From NCBI RefSeq assembly GCF_020991085.1, contig NZ_CP087719.1, forward strand, positions 1,694,001 through 1,758,000: a DNA stretch of 64,000 nucleotides, given 5' to 3'. The stretch comes from Roseomonas sp. OT10. GTDB taxonomy: Bacteria > Pseudomonadota > Alphaproteobacteria > Acetobacterales > Acetobacteraceae. Numbering within the stretch: position 1 is the stretch's first letter; each line of letters starts with the position of its first letter. Below the pieces are notes generated by a model, which saw nothing but the letters and a program-made list of their open reading frames with translations, did no database searches and was not told the DNA's origin. Shown here piece by piece: positions 25,008 to 33,097 of this stretch. Made by a program: the position numbers and the translations under genes.

Positions 25008-26770
25008 TGGACAACAAGCGCCTGCTCATCGCGATCGCCATCTCGATCGCCATCCTGCTGGGCTTCGACCTGCTCAAGCGTCCGGCCGTGGAGCAGCAGC
25101 GGCAGGAGCAGCGACAGGCGCAGCAGGCGCCGACCGTGCCGCTGCCGCCCGGCGTGGGCTCTCCGGCCCCGATCCCCGGCAATGCGGAGCCGAACCGCCC
25201 GGCGGCGGAGCAGCTGGCCATCGAGACGCCGCGCCTGTCGGGCCACGTCAACCTGCGCGGTGCGCGGCTGGATGACCTGGTGCTGAAGGACTACCGCGAG
25301 ACGGTGGCCCGGGATTCGCCGCTGGTGCGCATGTTCGCCCCCCGGGGCGAGCCGAGCCCGTACTTCGCCCAGTGGGGCTGGACCGCCGCCGATGGCCGCA
25401 CCCGCGTGCCGGACGGCGAGACGGACTGGACGCTGCAGGGCGCGGGGCCGCTGGAGGTGGACCGGCCGCTGACCTTGCGCTGGGACAACGGCCAGGGCCA
25501 GGTCTTCGAGATCGTCCTCGCGGTGGACCGGAACTTCATGTTCACCGCCGAGCAGCGCGTGATCAACAACGGTGCCGAGCCGGTGCAGGTGCTGCCCTGG
25601 ACCCGCATCCGCCGCGAGTACACGCCGCACATCGAGGGCTTCTACATCCTGCACGAGGGCTTCGTCGGCGTGCTCGACGGGCGCCTGCAGGAGATGAAGT
25701 ACAGCGCGGTGAAGGAGGAGGGCGCGCGCAACCAGGGCGTCGGCCTTTCCATGGAATCCGGCGACGGCTGGGCCGGCATCACCGACAAGTACTGGCTGGC
25801 CGCCATCGCCCCGGTGAACCAGGCCGGCGCGCCGGGCGCCGATCCGTCCCAGCGCGTGCGCGCCACCTTCCGGCACGTGCCGGAAGGCGGGCAGGACCGC
25901 TGGCAGGTGGACGTCTCCGCCCCCGCGCCGCTGACCGCCGCGCCCGGCGCGACGGCGGGCTTCGCCACCCGCGTCTTCGGCGGCGCGAAGGAGGTGCGGA
26001 CGCTCGACCACTACCGCGACAACCTGCACATCCGCGACTTCGACAAGGCGATCGACTTCGGCTGGTTCTACTTCCTGACCAAGCCGTTCTTCTACGCGCT
26101 GGACTGGCTGTACCACCTGTCCGGCAATTTCGGCGTCGCGATCCTGCTCTTCACCGTGGCGCTGAAGGCGGCGTTCTTCCCGCTGGCCAACAAGGCCTAC
26201 AAGTCCATGGCCCGCATGAAGGCGCTCGCGCCGAAGATGCAGGAGATCAAGGAGCGGACGAAGGACGATCCCGCCAAGGCGCAGCAGGAGATGATGGCGC
26301 TCTACAAGTCGGAGAAGGTGAACCCCGCCTCCGGCTGCCTGCCGATCCTGATCCAGATCCCCGTCTTCTTCGCGCTCTACAAGGTGCTGTTCGTCACCAT
26401 CGAGATGCGGCACGCGCCCTTCTTCGGCTGGATCCGCGACCTCTCGGCGCCCGACCCGACCAACCTGTTCACCCTGTTCGGGCTGATCCCCTGGGACCCG
26501 CCGCACATGCTGCACATGCCGGCCTGGGCGATCATCATGGGCATCACCATGTACGTTCAGTACAAGCTGAACCCGACGCCGCCCGACCCGATCCAGGCCA
26601 AGCTCTTCGCCTTCATGCCGCTGATCTTCACCTTCATGCTGGCGAGCTTCCCGGCGGGCCTCGTGATCTACTGGTCCTGGAACAACCTGCTCTCCGTGTC
26701 GCAGCAGTACTACATCTCCCGCCACGACCGGGCGGAGCGGCGCGGGGCAGGGGTCCCAGCCAAGACATGA
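25007..26770 (+). CDS. yidC: Membrane protein insertase YidC
   Basis: A 587-residue YidC/Oxa1 insertase. It begins with a transmembrane helix (LLIAIAISIAILLGFDLLKR), has a large periplasmic beta domain (about residues 60-345), and then five conserved helices with the hydrophilic-groove region KAAFFPLANKAYKSMARMKA. The C-terminal helices include YVQYKLNPTPPDPIQAKLFA and FASFPAGLVIYW-type sequence. It inserts and folds inner-membrane proteins with or without SecYEG. It overlaps yidD and yihA, so the whole cluster is likely one transcript. Confidence 0.97.
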   Translation: MDNKRLLIAIAISIAILLGFDLLKRPAVEQQRQEQRQAQQAPTVPLPPGVGSPAPIPGNAEPNRPAAEQLAIETPRLSGHVNLRGARLDDLVLKDYRETVARDSPLVRMFAPRGEPSPYFAQWGWTAADGRTRVPDGETDWTLQGAGPLEVDRPLTLRWDNGQGQVFEIVLAVDRNFMFTAEQRVINNGAEPVQVLPWTRIRREYTPHIEGFYILHEGFVGVLDGRLQEMKYSAVKEEGARNQGVGLSMESGDGWAGITDKYWLAAIAPVNQAGAPGADPSQRVRATFRHVPEGGQDRWQVDVSAPAPLTAAPGATAGFATRVFGGAKEVRTLDHYRDNLHIRDFDKAIDFGWFYFLTKPFFYALDWLYHLSGNFGVAILLFTVALKAAFFPLANKAYKSMARMKALAPKMQEIKERTKDDPAKAQQEMMALYKSEKVNPASGCLPILIQIPVFFALYKVLFVTIEMRHAPFFGWIRDLSAPDPTNLFTLFGLIPWDPPHMLHMPAWAIIMGITMYVQYKLNPTPPDPIQAKLFAFMPLIFTFMLASFPAGLVIYWSWNNLLSVSQQYYISRHDRAERRGAGVPAKT

Positions 26771-27456
26771 GCCCGCTTCCGGCCAAGGGGGAGCTGCTCC
26801 GCGGCCCGGAGGACGCGGCGGAACAGGCGGCGGCGCTGGAGCGCGGCCGCCTCCTCTTCGCCAAGCCCTGCCGCTTCGTGCACGCGGCGCAGCAGATCGA
26901 CGGCCTGCTGGACAGCGACATGCCGGAGATCGCCTTCTGCGGGCGCTCCAACGTCGGCAAGTCGTCGCTGGTCAACGCGCTGACCGGGCAGAACACCCTG
27001 GCGCGCGTCTCCAACACCCCAGGCCGCACCCGCCAGCTCAACTTCTTCGAACTGGGGGAGGAGGGCGGGCCGCGGCTGATGCTGGTGGACATGCCGGGCT
27101 ATGGCTACGCCCAGGCATCGAAGTCGGTGAAGGCGGACTGGCAGGGGCTGATGTTCGACTACCTGCGCGGCCGGCCGAACCTGCGCCGCGTGGTGCTCCT
27201 GCTCGATGCCCGGATCGAGACCAAGGATTCCGACCGCGCCGCCATGGACCTGCTGGGCGAGGCCGCCGTGCCCTTCCAGATCGTGCTGACCAAGGCGGAC
27301 GGCGCCAAGCCGTACTGGCTGCAGAAGCGGCAGGAGGAGGCGGCGGAGCTGGTCCGCAAGCGGACCGCGGCGCATCCGGTGGTGATCACCACCAGCAGCG
27401 AGACGGGGGCGGGCATCCCCGAGCTGCGGGCGGAGCTGGCGGCCTTCGCGGCCTGA
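26767..27456 (+). CDS. engB: Ribosome-biogenesis GTPase YihA/YsxC (EngB)
   Basis: A 229-residue GTPase involved in 50S subunit assembly. P-loop GRSNVGKSSLVNAL, switch region TPGRTRQLNFF, G3 DMPGYGYAQASKSVK, G4 LTKAD, and the usual C-terminal SSETGAGI are all present. Length fits the family. The ATG overlaps the yidC stop (ATGA). A short palindrome after the stop may end the operon. Confidence 0.95.
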   Translation: MSPLPAKGELLRGPEDAAEQAAALERGRLLFAKPCRFVHAAQQIDGLLDSDMPEIAFCGRSNVGKSSLVNALTGQNTLARVSNTPGRTRQLNFFELGEEGGPRLMLVDMPGYGYAQASKSVKADWQGLMFDYLRGRPNLRRVVLLLDARIETKDSDRAAMDLLGEAAVPFQIVLTKADGAKPYWLQKRQEEAAELVRKRTAAHPVVITTSSETGAGIPELRAELAAFAA

Positions 27457-27470
27457 CCGGGTACGGCGCT

Positions 27471-27487
27471 CTCCCGGCCGGGAGTTT
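27471..27487 (+). terminator. Weak terminator-like hairpin after engB
   Basis: CTCCC GGCC GGGAG followed by TTT, 15 bp after the engB stop. The stem is short and the T-run is only three bases, so this is a weak candidate for the end of the rpmH operon. Confidence 0.35.
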
Positions 27488-27535
27488 CAGGGCCCGATCC
27501 GCCCGCAGGACAATCCCGCCGCCACGGCGGAACGG

Positions 27536-27564
27536 TTGACCCTGGCGGGGGCTGCCCCTTACAG
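27536..27564 (+). promoter_or_regulatory. Candidate argB promoter
   Basis: TTGACC at 27536-27541 and TTACAG at 27559-27564 with a 17-bp spacer. The -35 is good and the -10 is poor. It lies 55 bp before the argB ATG in the gap after engB, so a separate argB transcript is plausible. Confidence 0.4.
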
Positions 27565-27618
27565 CCTTTGGACCGCCAGCCCGTAGTGCCGAGGCTCTCG
27601 CCCGGTGAACGAGGACGC

Positions 27619-28515
27619 ATGAACGACGACGCGCCCGCGCCCCGCGACCTGCGCATGGAGATCCTCTCCGGCGCGCTGCCCTTCCTCAAGCGCTACGACG
27701 ACCAGATCGTGGTGGTGAAGTATGGCGGCCACGCCATGGGCGAGGAGGAGACGGCGCTGCGCTTCGGCGCGGACATCGCCCTGCTGGAGCAGGTGGGGAT
27801 CAACCCCGTCGTCGTGCACGGGGGCGGGCCGCAGATCAACGCCATGCTGAAGAAGCTGGACGTGAAGTCCACCTTCGTGCAGGGGCTGCGCGTCACCGAC
27901 AGCCAGATGGTCGAGGTGGTGGAGATGGTCCTGGCCGGGACCGTCAACAAGCAGGTCGCGGCTTCCATCACCCGCGCCGGCGCCCTGGCCGTGGGCATCA
28001 GCGGCAAGGACGGCAACCTGATCACCGCCCGCAAGGCCACCCGCATCGTGCGCGACCCGGGCAGCCGCATCGAGCAGGTGCTGGACCTGGGCTTCGTCGG
28101 CGAGCCGGAGCGGGTGAACACCAAGGTGCTGGAGCTGCTGATCGGCGCGGACATCGTCCCCGTCGTCTCGCCCGTGGGCGTGGGCGAGGACGGCCAGACC
28201 TACAACATCAACGCCGATACCGTGGCCGGCGCCGTGGCCGGGGCGCTGAAGGCCTCCCGCCTGCTGATGCTGACGGACGTGCCGGGCGTGCTGGACGCGG
28301 AGAAGCGCCTGATCCCGGAGATGACGGTGGCCGAGGTGAAGGCGGGCATCGCCAGCGGCATGATCTCCGGCGGCATGATTCCCAAGGTCGAGACCTGCAT
28401 GCACGCGGTGGAGCAGGGGGTGAAGGGCGCCGTCATCCTCGATGGCCGCGTGCCGCATGCGGTGCTGGCCGAGCTCTTCACCGATGGCGGCGCGGGCACG
28501 CTGATCCGTCCCTGA
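27619..28515 (+). CDS. argB: Acetylglutamate kinase
   Basis: A 298-residue enzyme phosphorylating N-acetylglutamate, the second step of arginine synthesis. The amino-acid kinase fold is shown by [48 protein letters not shown] and [18 protein letters not shown]. The C-terminus [19 protein letters not shown] fits the family. ATG 27619 was preferred to TTG 27568 because it fits the length of homologues and has AACGAGGA just upstream. Gene order engB-argB is usual in this bacterial group. Confidence 0.96.
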   Translation: MNDDAPAPRDLRMEILSGALPFLKRYDDQIVVVKYGGHAMGEEETALRFGADIALLEQVGINPVVVHGGGPQINAMLKKLDVKSTFVQGLRVTDSQMVEVVEMVLAGTVNKQVAASITRAGALAVGISGKDGNLITARKATRIVRDPGSRIEQVLDLGFVGEPERVNTKVLELLIGADIVPVVSPVGVGEDGQTYNINADTVAGAVAGALKASRLLMLTDVPGVLDAEKRLIPEMTVAEVKAGIASGMISGGMIPKVETCMHAVEQGVKGAVILDGRVPHAVLAELFTDGGAGTLIRP

Positions 28516-28519
28516 ACGG

Positions 28520-29344
28520 TCAGGGCAGCGCGTCGAGGAAGCGGGCCAGGATCGCGTTGAACGCCTCCGCCCGCTCGAAATAGGGCGAGTGGCCGCAGCG
28601 CGGGACGATCTCCGCGCGCCGCCCGACCCGCTCGCCCAGGGCAACGGCGGCGGCGGGCGGGAAGACGATATCCTCCTCGCCCGCCAGGAACAGGGTGGGC
28701 ATCGCCAGCCGGGCGACGTCCTCCGGCGGGCGGGTGCGGCCGGCCATCAGCCGCGCGCGCAGCCCCTCCTTGTCCGCCAGCGCGGCGGAATCGTCGACAT
28801 GGCGGTAGAGCAGGTGCAGCGCCGGTTGCTCCGCCGCGGCGCGGGCGCCCATGGCCGGGTGGATGCCGCGCTCCCGCAGCGCCGCCTGTTCGGCGGCCGC
28901 CCGTTCCGGCCAGCCGCCCAGCCCGGCGGCCGCCGTCGGCGCGATGGTGCCGGAGGTGGCGGACATCACCAGGCCGCGCACCCGCTCCGGCGCGGCCAGG
29001 GCGACCTCCAGGCAGCTCCAGCCGCCCATGGACTGGCCGACCAGCACCGCTTGGCCGATGCCGAGATGGTCGAGCAGCCCGAGCAGGTCGCCCGCATACT
29101 CGCCCGGGTCCGGCGTGCCGGCCGCGTCCGTGGAGGGGTGGAAGCCGCGATGGGCAAAGGTGACCACGGTGCAGCGGTCGGCGAAGGCGGGCACCTGCTG
29201 CCACCAGGACAGGTGGCTGCCGCCCAGCCCATGCGCCAGCACCAGGGCCGGGCCGCTGCCCGTGGCTTCCCAGTACAGGCGCGCCCCCGCCCGCTCGTAG
29301 CGCCCCTGACGACGGGGCACGCTGCCCGACGCGATTCCCAGCAT
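28520..29344 (-). CDS. Alpha/beta hydrolase
   Basis: A 274-residue alpha/beta hydrolase. The nucleophile elbow is GQSMGG, the oxyanion region LAHGLGGSHLSWW, and the acid and base are likely Asp in EEDIVFP and His in CGHSPYFE. Substrate is unknown; lactonases and esterases with this layout are common. It sits on the opposite strand between argB and dapD, ending 4 bp after argB and reading away from dapD, so it interrupts an otherwise co-directional biosynthetic block. Confidence 0.88.
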   Translation of the reverse strand: MLGIASGSVPRRQGRYERAGARLYWEATGSGPALVLAHGLGGSHLSWWQQVPAFADRCTVVTFAHRGFHPSTDAAGTPDPGEYAGDLLGLLDHLGIGQAVLVGQSMGGWSCLEVALAAPERVRGLVMSATSGTIAPTAAAGLGGWPERAAAEQAALRERGIHPAMGARAAAEQPALHLLYRHVDDSAALADKEGLRARLMAGRTRPPEDVARLAMPTLFLAGEEDIVFPPAAAVALGERVGRRAEIVPRCGHSPYFERAEAFNAILARFLDALP

Positions 29345-29445
29345 CCTGTGCCTCTCCGGCCTTCCGCCGTTGACTTGCCGCGGCCTGCGCGCGAGACGGG
29401 CCGGAACCTGCGCCGCCCGATGCCTGCGCAATGCCCGAGGGAAGC

Positions 29446-30282
29446 ATGACCGAGACGCTCGCCGCCACCATCGCCGCCCTGTGGGAGCGGCGCGCGGAGC
29501 TGACGCCCGAGACCCGGGGCGCCGACCGCGCCGCGGTCGAGGACGCGCTGGGGATGCTGGACATGGGCCGCGCCCGCGTGGCGGAGCCGGACGGGCAGGG
29601 CGGCTGGACGGTCAACCAGTGGCTGAAGCAGGCGGTGCTGCTCTCCTTCCGGCTGGAGGAGAACACCAAGCGCGAGTTCGAGGGCGCCGGCGCCTGGGAC
29701 AAGGTGCCGCTGAAGTGGGCCGACTGGCGCTCCGACCGCTGGCGCGCCGCCGGCTTCCGCGCGGTGCCGGGCGCGATCGCGCGGTATTCCGCCTATATCG
29801 GGCCGAACGTGGTGCTGATGCCCTCCTTCGTGAATGTCGGCGCCTATGTCGATTCCGGCACCATGGTCGATACCTGGGCCACCGTCGGCTCCTGCGCGCA
29901 GATCGGGAAGAACTGCCACCTTTCGGGCGGCATCGGCATCGGCGGCGTGCTGGAGCCGTTGCAGGCCAACCCGACCATCATCGAGGACGACTGCTTCATC
30001 GGCGCCCGCTCCGAGGTGGCGGAGGGGGTGATCGTCGGCCGCGGCTCCGTGCTTTCGATGGGCGTGTTCCTCTCGGGCTCGACCAAGATCGTCGACCGCG
30101 CGACGGGCGAGGTCTTCACCGGCAAGGTGCCGCCCTATTCCGTGGTGGTGCCCGGCTCCCTGCCCGGCAAGCCGCTGCCGGACGGCACGCCCGGGCCGTC
30201 GCTCTACTGCGCGGTCATCGTGAAGCGGGTGGACCAGCGCACGCGCGAGAAGACCTCGATCAACGACCTGCTGCGCGAGTAG
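29446..30282 (+). CDS. dapD: Tetrahydrodipicolinate N-succinyltransferase
   Basis: A 278-residue enzyme of the succinylase branch of lysine and meso-diaminopimelate synthesis. It is a left-handed beta-helix acyltransferase: hexapeptide-type repeats run through [20 protein letters not shown] and [23 protein letters not shown] 29446 was preferred to ATG 29431 because GAGGGAAG lies five bases upstream. dapE follows after 10 bp. Confidence 0.96.
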   Translation: MTETLAATIAALWERRAELTPETRGADRAAVEDALGMLDMGRARVAEPDGQGGWTVNQWLKQAVLLSFRLEENTKREFEGAGAWDKVPLKWADWRSDRWRAAGFRAVPGAIARYSAYIGPNVVLMPSFVNVGAYVDSGTMVDTWATVGSCAQIGKNCHLSGGIGIGGVLEPLQANPTIIEDDCFIGARSEVAEGVIVGRGSVLSMGVFLSGSTKIVDRATGEVFTGKVPPYSVVVPGSLPGKPLPDGTPGPSLYCAVIVKRVDQRTREKTSINDLLRE

Positions 30283-30292
30283 CCGCGCGCCC

Positions 30293-31402
30293 ATGCCCCC
30301 CGCCGACCCGCTGCCCCTGGCGCAGGCGCTGATCCGCTGCCGCTCCGTCACCCCCGCCGATGACGGGGCGCTGGCGGCGCTGGAGGCGGCCCTGGCGCCG
30401 CTGGGCTTCGCCTGCACCCGGCTGCGCTTCGGCGAGACGGAGAACCTCTTCGCCCGGCGCGGGACGGAGGGGCCGCATCTCTGCCTCGCCGGCCATACGG
30501 ACGTGGTGCCGCCCGGCGAGGGCTGGCGCCACGACCCCTTCGCCGCGGTGGTGGAGGAGGGGGTGCTGTACGGCCGCGGGGCGGTGGACATGAAGGGCGG
30601 CGTGGCCGCCTTCGCCGCCGCCGTGACGGCCCCCCAGGCGCGCGGCAGCCTGTCCTTCCTGATCACCGGCGACGAGGAGGGCGATGCGAAGGACGGCACC
30701 GTCCGCGTGCTGGAGTGGATGGCGGCGAACGGCCATACGCCCGACATGGCGCTGGTGGGCGAGCCGACCAGCAAGGCGCGGCTGGGCGACACCATCAAGA
30801 TCGGCCGGCGGGGCAGCATCACGGCCTATCTGACCGTGTTCGGCACCCAGGGCCACGTCGCCTATCCGGCACGCTGCGACAACCCCGTGCACCGGCTGGT
30901 GCGGGTGCTGCACCGGCTGACGGCGGCGCCGCTGGACGAGGGCACCGAGTGGTTCGAGCCCTCCTCGCTCCAGGTCACCACCGTCGATGTCGGCAATCCC
31001 ACGACGAACCTGGTGCCGGCCGAGGCGAGGGCCACGCTGAACATCCGCTTCAACAACCGGCACAGCGCCGCCAGCCTGGAGCGGTGGATCCGCGACGCGC
31101 TGGAGGCGGAGGCGCCGCGGCACGAAGCCCGCTTCTCCTGCTCCGGCGAGGCCTTCCTGACGGAGCCCGGCCCCTTCGTCGAGGCGCTGCAACGCGCGGT
31201 GGAGCGCGTGACCGGGCAGGCGGCGACGCTGGACACGGGCGGCGGCACGTCGGACGCGCGCTTCATCACCCGCTACTGCCCCGTGGCGGAGCTGGGGGCG
31301 GTGGGCACCACCATGCACCAGCGCGACGAATGCACCCCCGTCGCGGAGCTGCGCGACCTCGCCGCTCTCTACGCCGCCGTCATCGCGGAGTGCCTGGGCT
31401 GA
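30293..31402 (+). CDS. dapE: Succinyl-diaminopimelate desuccinylase
   Basis: A 369-residue M20 metallopeptidase-fold enzyme acting two steps after dapD in diaminopimelate synthesis. Zinc ligands are visible: His in [14 protein letters not shown], Asp in RGAVDMKGG, the EE pair in ITGDEEGDA, and His near the end in [11 protein letters not shown]. The dimerisation domain lies at about residues 175-290. It is in an operon with dapD and with a small membrane-protein gene 8 bp downstream. Confidence 0.96.
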   Translation: MPPADPLPLAQALIRCRSVTPADDGALAALEAALAPLGFACTRLRFGETENLFARRGTEGPHLCLAGHTDVVPPGEGWRHDPFAAVVEEGVLYGRGAVDMKGGVAAFAAAVTAPQARGSLSFLITGDEEGDAKDGTVRVLEWMAANGHTPDMALVGEPTSKARLGDTIKIGRRGSITAYLTVFGTQGHVAYPARCDNPVHRLVRVLHRLTAAPLDEGTEWFEPSSLQVTTVDVGNPTTNLVPAEARATLNIRFNNRHSAASLERWIRDALEAEAPRHEARFSCSGEAFLTEPGPFVEALQRAVERVTGQAATLDTGGGTSDARFITRYCPVAELGAVGTTMHQRDECTPVAELRDLAALYAAVIAECLG

Positions 31403-31410
31403 GCGGCGCC

Positions 31411-31983
31411 ATGCCGCCGCCGGCCGCGCCGCCCCTGGCCGTGCAGGTCGTCGCCGGGCTGCACGGCGCCTTCCTGCTGGCCCGCGGGCAGGTGCGCGGC
31501 CTGGCCTTCATGCAGCTTTCGCCCGAGGGGACGGTGCGCTCCTTCTGGGCGGCGCTGATCTGCCTCCCGGCCTTCCTGGGCCTGCGCCTGCTGGGCGAGG
31601 CGGGCGAGAGCACGCCGGATTCGCTGCAGGCCGTGCTGGCGGAGCTGCTGGGCTATGTCATCACCTGGGCGGGCTTCGCCCTGGCCTCGCTCGGCATGGC
31701 GGTGCGGCTGGGCCGGGCGGCCCTCTGGCCGCGCTTCATCGCCGCCTGGAACTGGGCCAACGTGGTCCAGTACCTCGTGCTCTCCGTGCTGCTGCTGTTC
31801 TCCGGGGAGATCCTGGGCCCCGTCGCGGGACTGCTGGCGGTGGGCTACGCCCTGTGGCTGGAAGGCTTCGTGACCCGCACCGCGTTGCAGATCGGATGGG
31901 GCACGGCCGCGGGCTTCGTGGCCTTCGACCTCGCGATCAGCCTGCTCGTCACCGGGGTGGTGCAGTCGATCTCGGGGAGCTGA
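31411..31983 (+). CDS. Small integral membrane protein, unknown function
   Basis: A 190-residue protein with four to five hydrophobic segments (LLGYVITWAGFALASLGMAV, VVQYLVLSVLLLFSGEILG, AGFVAFDLAISLLVTGVV). I recognise no family with certainty; four-helix proteins of this type, Yip1-like in layout, are common in alphaproteobacteria. It starts 8 bp after dapE and is likely in the same transcript, although a role in diaminopimelate synthesis is not implied. Confidence 0.75.
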   Translation: MPPPAAPPLAVQVVAGLHGAFLLARGQVRGLAFMQLSPEGTVRSFWAALICLPAFLGLRLLGEAGESTPDSLQAVLAELLGYVITWAGFALASLGMAVRLGRAALWPRFIAAWNWANVVQYLVLSVLLLFSGEILGPVAGLLAVGYALWLEGFVTRTALQIGWGTAAGFVAFDLAISLLVTGVVQSISGS

Positions 31984-32043
31984 CGGCCACGCTTAACGGA
32001 ATCCTCAGCATTCCGGCCGATGAAGTGGGCCAGGAGGAGTGTG

Positions 32044-32307
32044 ATGTCCGCCTCGGTGAACCCGTCCGTCATTTCCGCCGCAGTCAATGCGGCCCGTGCC
32101 ATGCCGGCCGCGCGCGGGGCCGCCCTGGCCGATCCTCCGCCCTCGCTGGTGATGCCGGCGATGAGCCCGGCCCCATCCCTCGATGCCTCGACAGGTCTGG
32201 TGGTGCTGACGTTCAGTGCCGCCTTCGGCCGTCCGGAGACCACCCTGCCGACGCCGCGGGAGCTGAGCGCCTATCGGCTGGGCCTGGCCTCGCCCGACCC
32301 GGACTGA
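32044..32307 (+). CDS. Small protein, unknown function
   Basis: An 87-residue product beginning MSASVNPSVISAAVNAARAM, rich in Ala, Pro and Ser, with no recognised domain. AGGAGG lies 7 bp before the ATG, a strong ribosome site that supports translation. Its last 37 bp overlap the 3' end of the small secreted-protein gene on the other strand. A real but uncharacterised gene is likely. Confidence 0.5.
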   Translation: MSASVNPSVISAAVNAARAMPAARGAALADPPPSLVMPAMSPAPSLDASTGLVVLTFSAAFGRPETTLPTPRELSAYRLGLASPDPD

Positions 32308-32573
32308 GGCGGTGCCCCGTCGCGTGGCCTGGTCGGGTCGCCGCCGCCGGGTGGGACGACCAATGGCATGCGGTGGTCCGTGGTGCCGGGCGGCGGCTCC
32401 GGCGTAGGGGCGACGATGCCGGGATCGGCATTGGTGCGGGGCAGCGGGCCAGGCGGGATGACCATCGGATCGGTCCGTGTCGTCGTATCCGGCGCGGCAG
32501 TCTGTGCGCAGACGGAAACGGCCGACAGCATCGCCGTCAGCACCAAGCCGGCTCGAAGCCATCCGAGGGCCAT
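32271..32573 (-). CDS. Small proline-rich exported protein
   Basis: A 100-residue product with a signal peptide (MALGWLRAGLVLTAMLSAVS, cleavage likely after VCAQ or nearby). The mature part is about a quarter proline and has no recognisable domain (PPGPLPRTNADPGIVAPTPE). Such short exported proline-rich proteins are common in this group and of unknown role. It overlaps the neighbouring small gene tail to tail by 37 bp. Confidence 0.55.
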   Translation of the reverse strand: MALGWLRAGLVLTAMLSAVSVCAQTAAPDTTTRTDPMVIPPGPLPRTNADPGIVAPTPEPPPGTTDHRMPLVVPPGGGDPTRPRDGAPPQSGSGEARPSR

Positions 32574-32704
32574 CGCTACGCTGCCTTCCCGGTCCTGCGC
32601 CAGGTAGCGCCCAGGGAGCTGTCGGGGTTGCGGAAGGGCTGCCCTGCTCATACGCGCGGTACGATGCCTTGATCCGTGGCGGCGTGGGGTGCGCCCGGGG
32701 CCCC

Positions 32705-32729
32705 GGGGGCAAGGCTCTGCCTCGCCCCC
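32705..32729. repeat. GC-rich hairpin
   Basis: GGGGGCAAGGC TCT GCCTCGCCCCC can pair at 10 of 11 positions with a three-base loop. It is in noncoding sequence between a small exported-protein gene and the RTX gene. No T-run follows on either strand. Confidence 0.5.
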
Positions 32730-32860
32730 GATACCCCCACTCCGCCAGGACCCTGCGGGCCCTGGACCCGATCGGCGCTGCCGCGCGGTAGTGGTGACGG
32801 GGTCGAGGCGCCGAGGAGCCATGCTCCTCGGCGGGCACGGTGTCCGCGCTCGCTGACGCC

Positions 32861-32880
32861 CTCTGAAAGCTTCTTCAGAG
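32861..32880. repeat. Seven-base inverted repeat
   Basis: CTCTGAA AGCTTC TTCAGAG is a perfect 7-bp stem with a six-base loop, in a locally A/T-richer patch of the noncoding stretch. It could be a terminator or transposon-end relic; nothing decides between them. Confidence 0.4.
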
Positions 32881-33097
32881 TTCCGCCTGTCTGCGCTCCG
32901 TCAGGGTTCAGCCCGCAGGCTGACGCCTACCGGGTAGGACCAACTCCCAGCGGGGACCGGGGTCCGCTTGTGGCCCCGGCAGGGGAGGGTCCGGGACGGG
33001 GATCGACGCACGGCGTCGATGCCGCAGGCCAGCGTCCCCTCCCGGTCCACCGCCGGACCATCACAGCATAACGGGCCACGTCATTCCGTCGTCCGTA

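Larger units (their letters stand above)
32574..33097. other. Noncoding stretch with hairpins
   Basis: About 520 bp without a supportable gene. It holds a near-perfect 11-bp hairpin at 32705-32729 (GGGGGCAAGGC / GCCTCGCCCCC, one mismatch) and a perfect 7-bp inverted repeat at 32861-32880 (CTCTGAA / TTCAGAG). The sequence around the first hairpin is written in short GC-rich repeats. No tRNA, promoter or known RNA is recognised. Confidence 0.5.
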
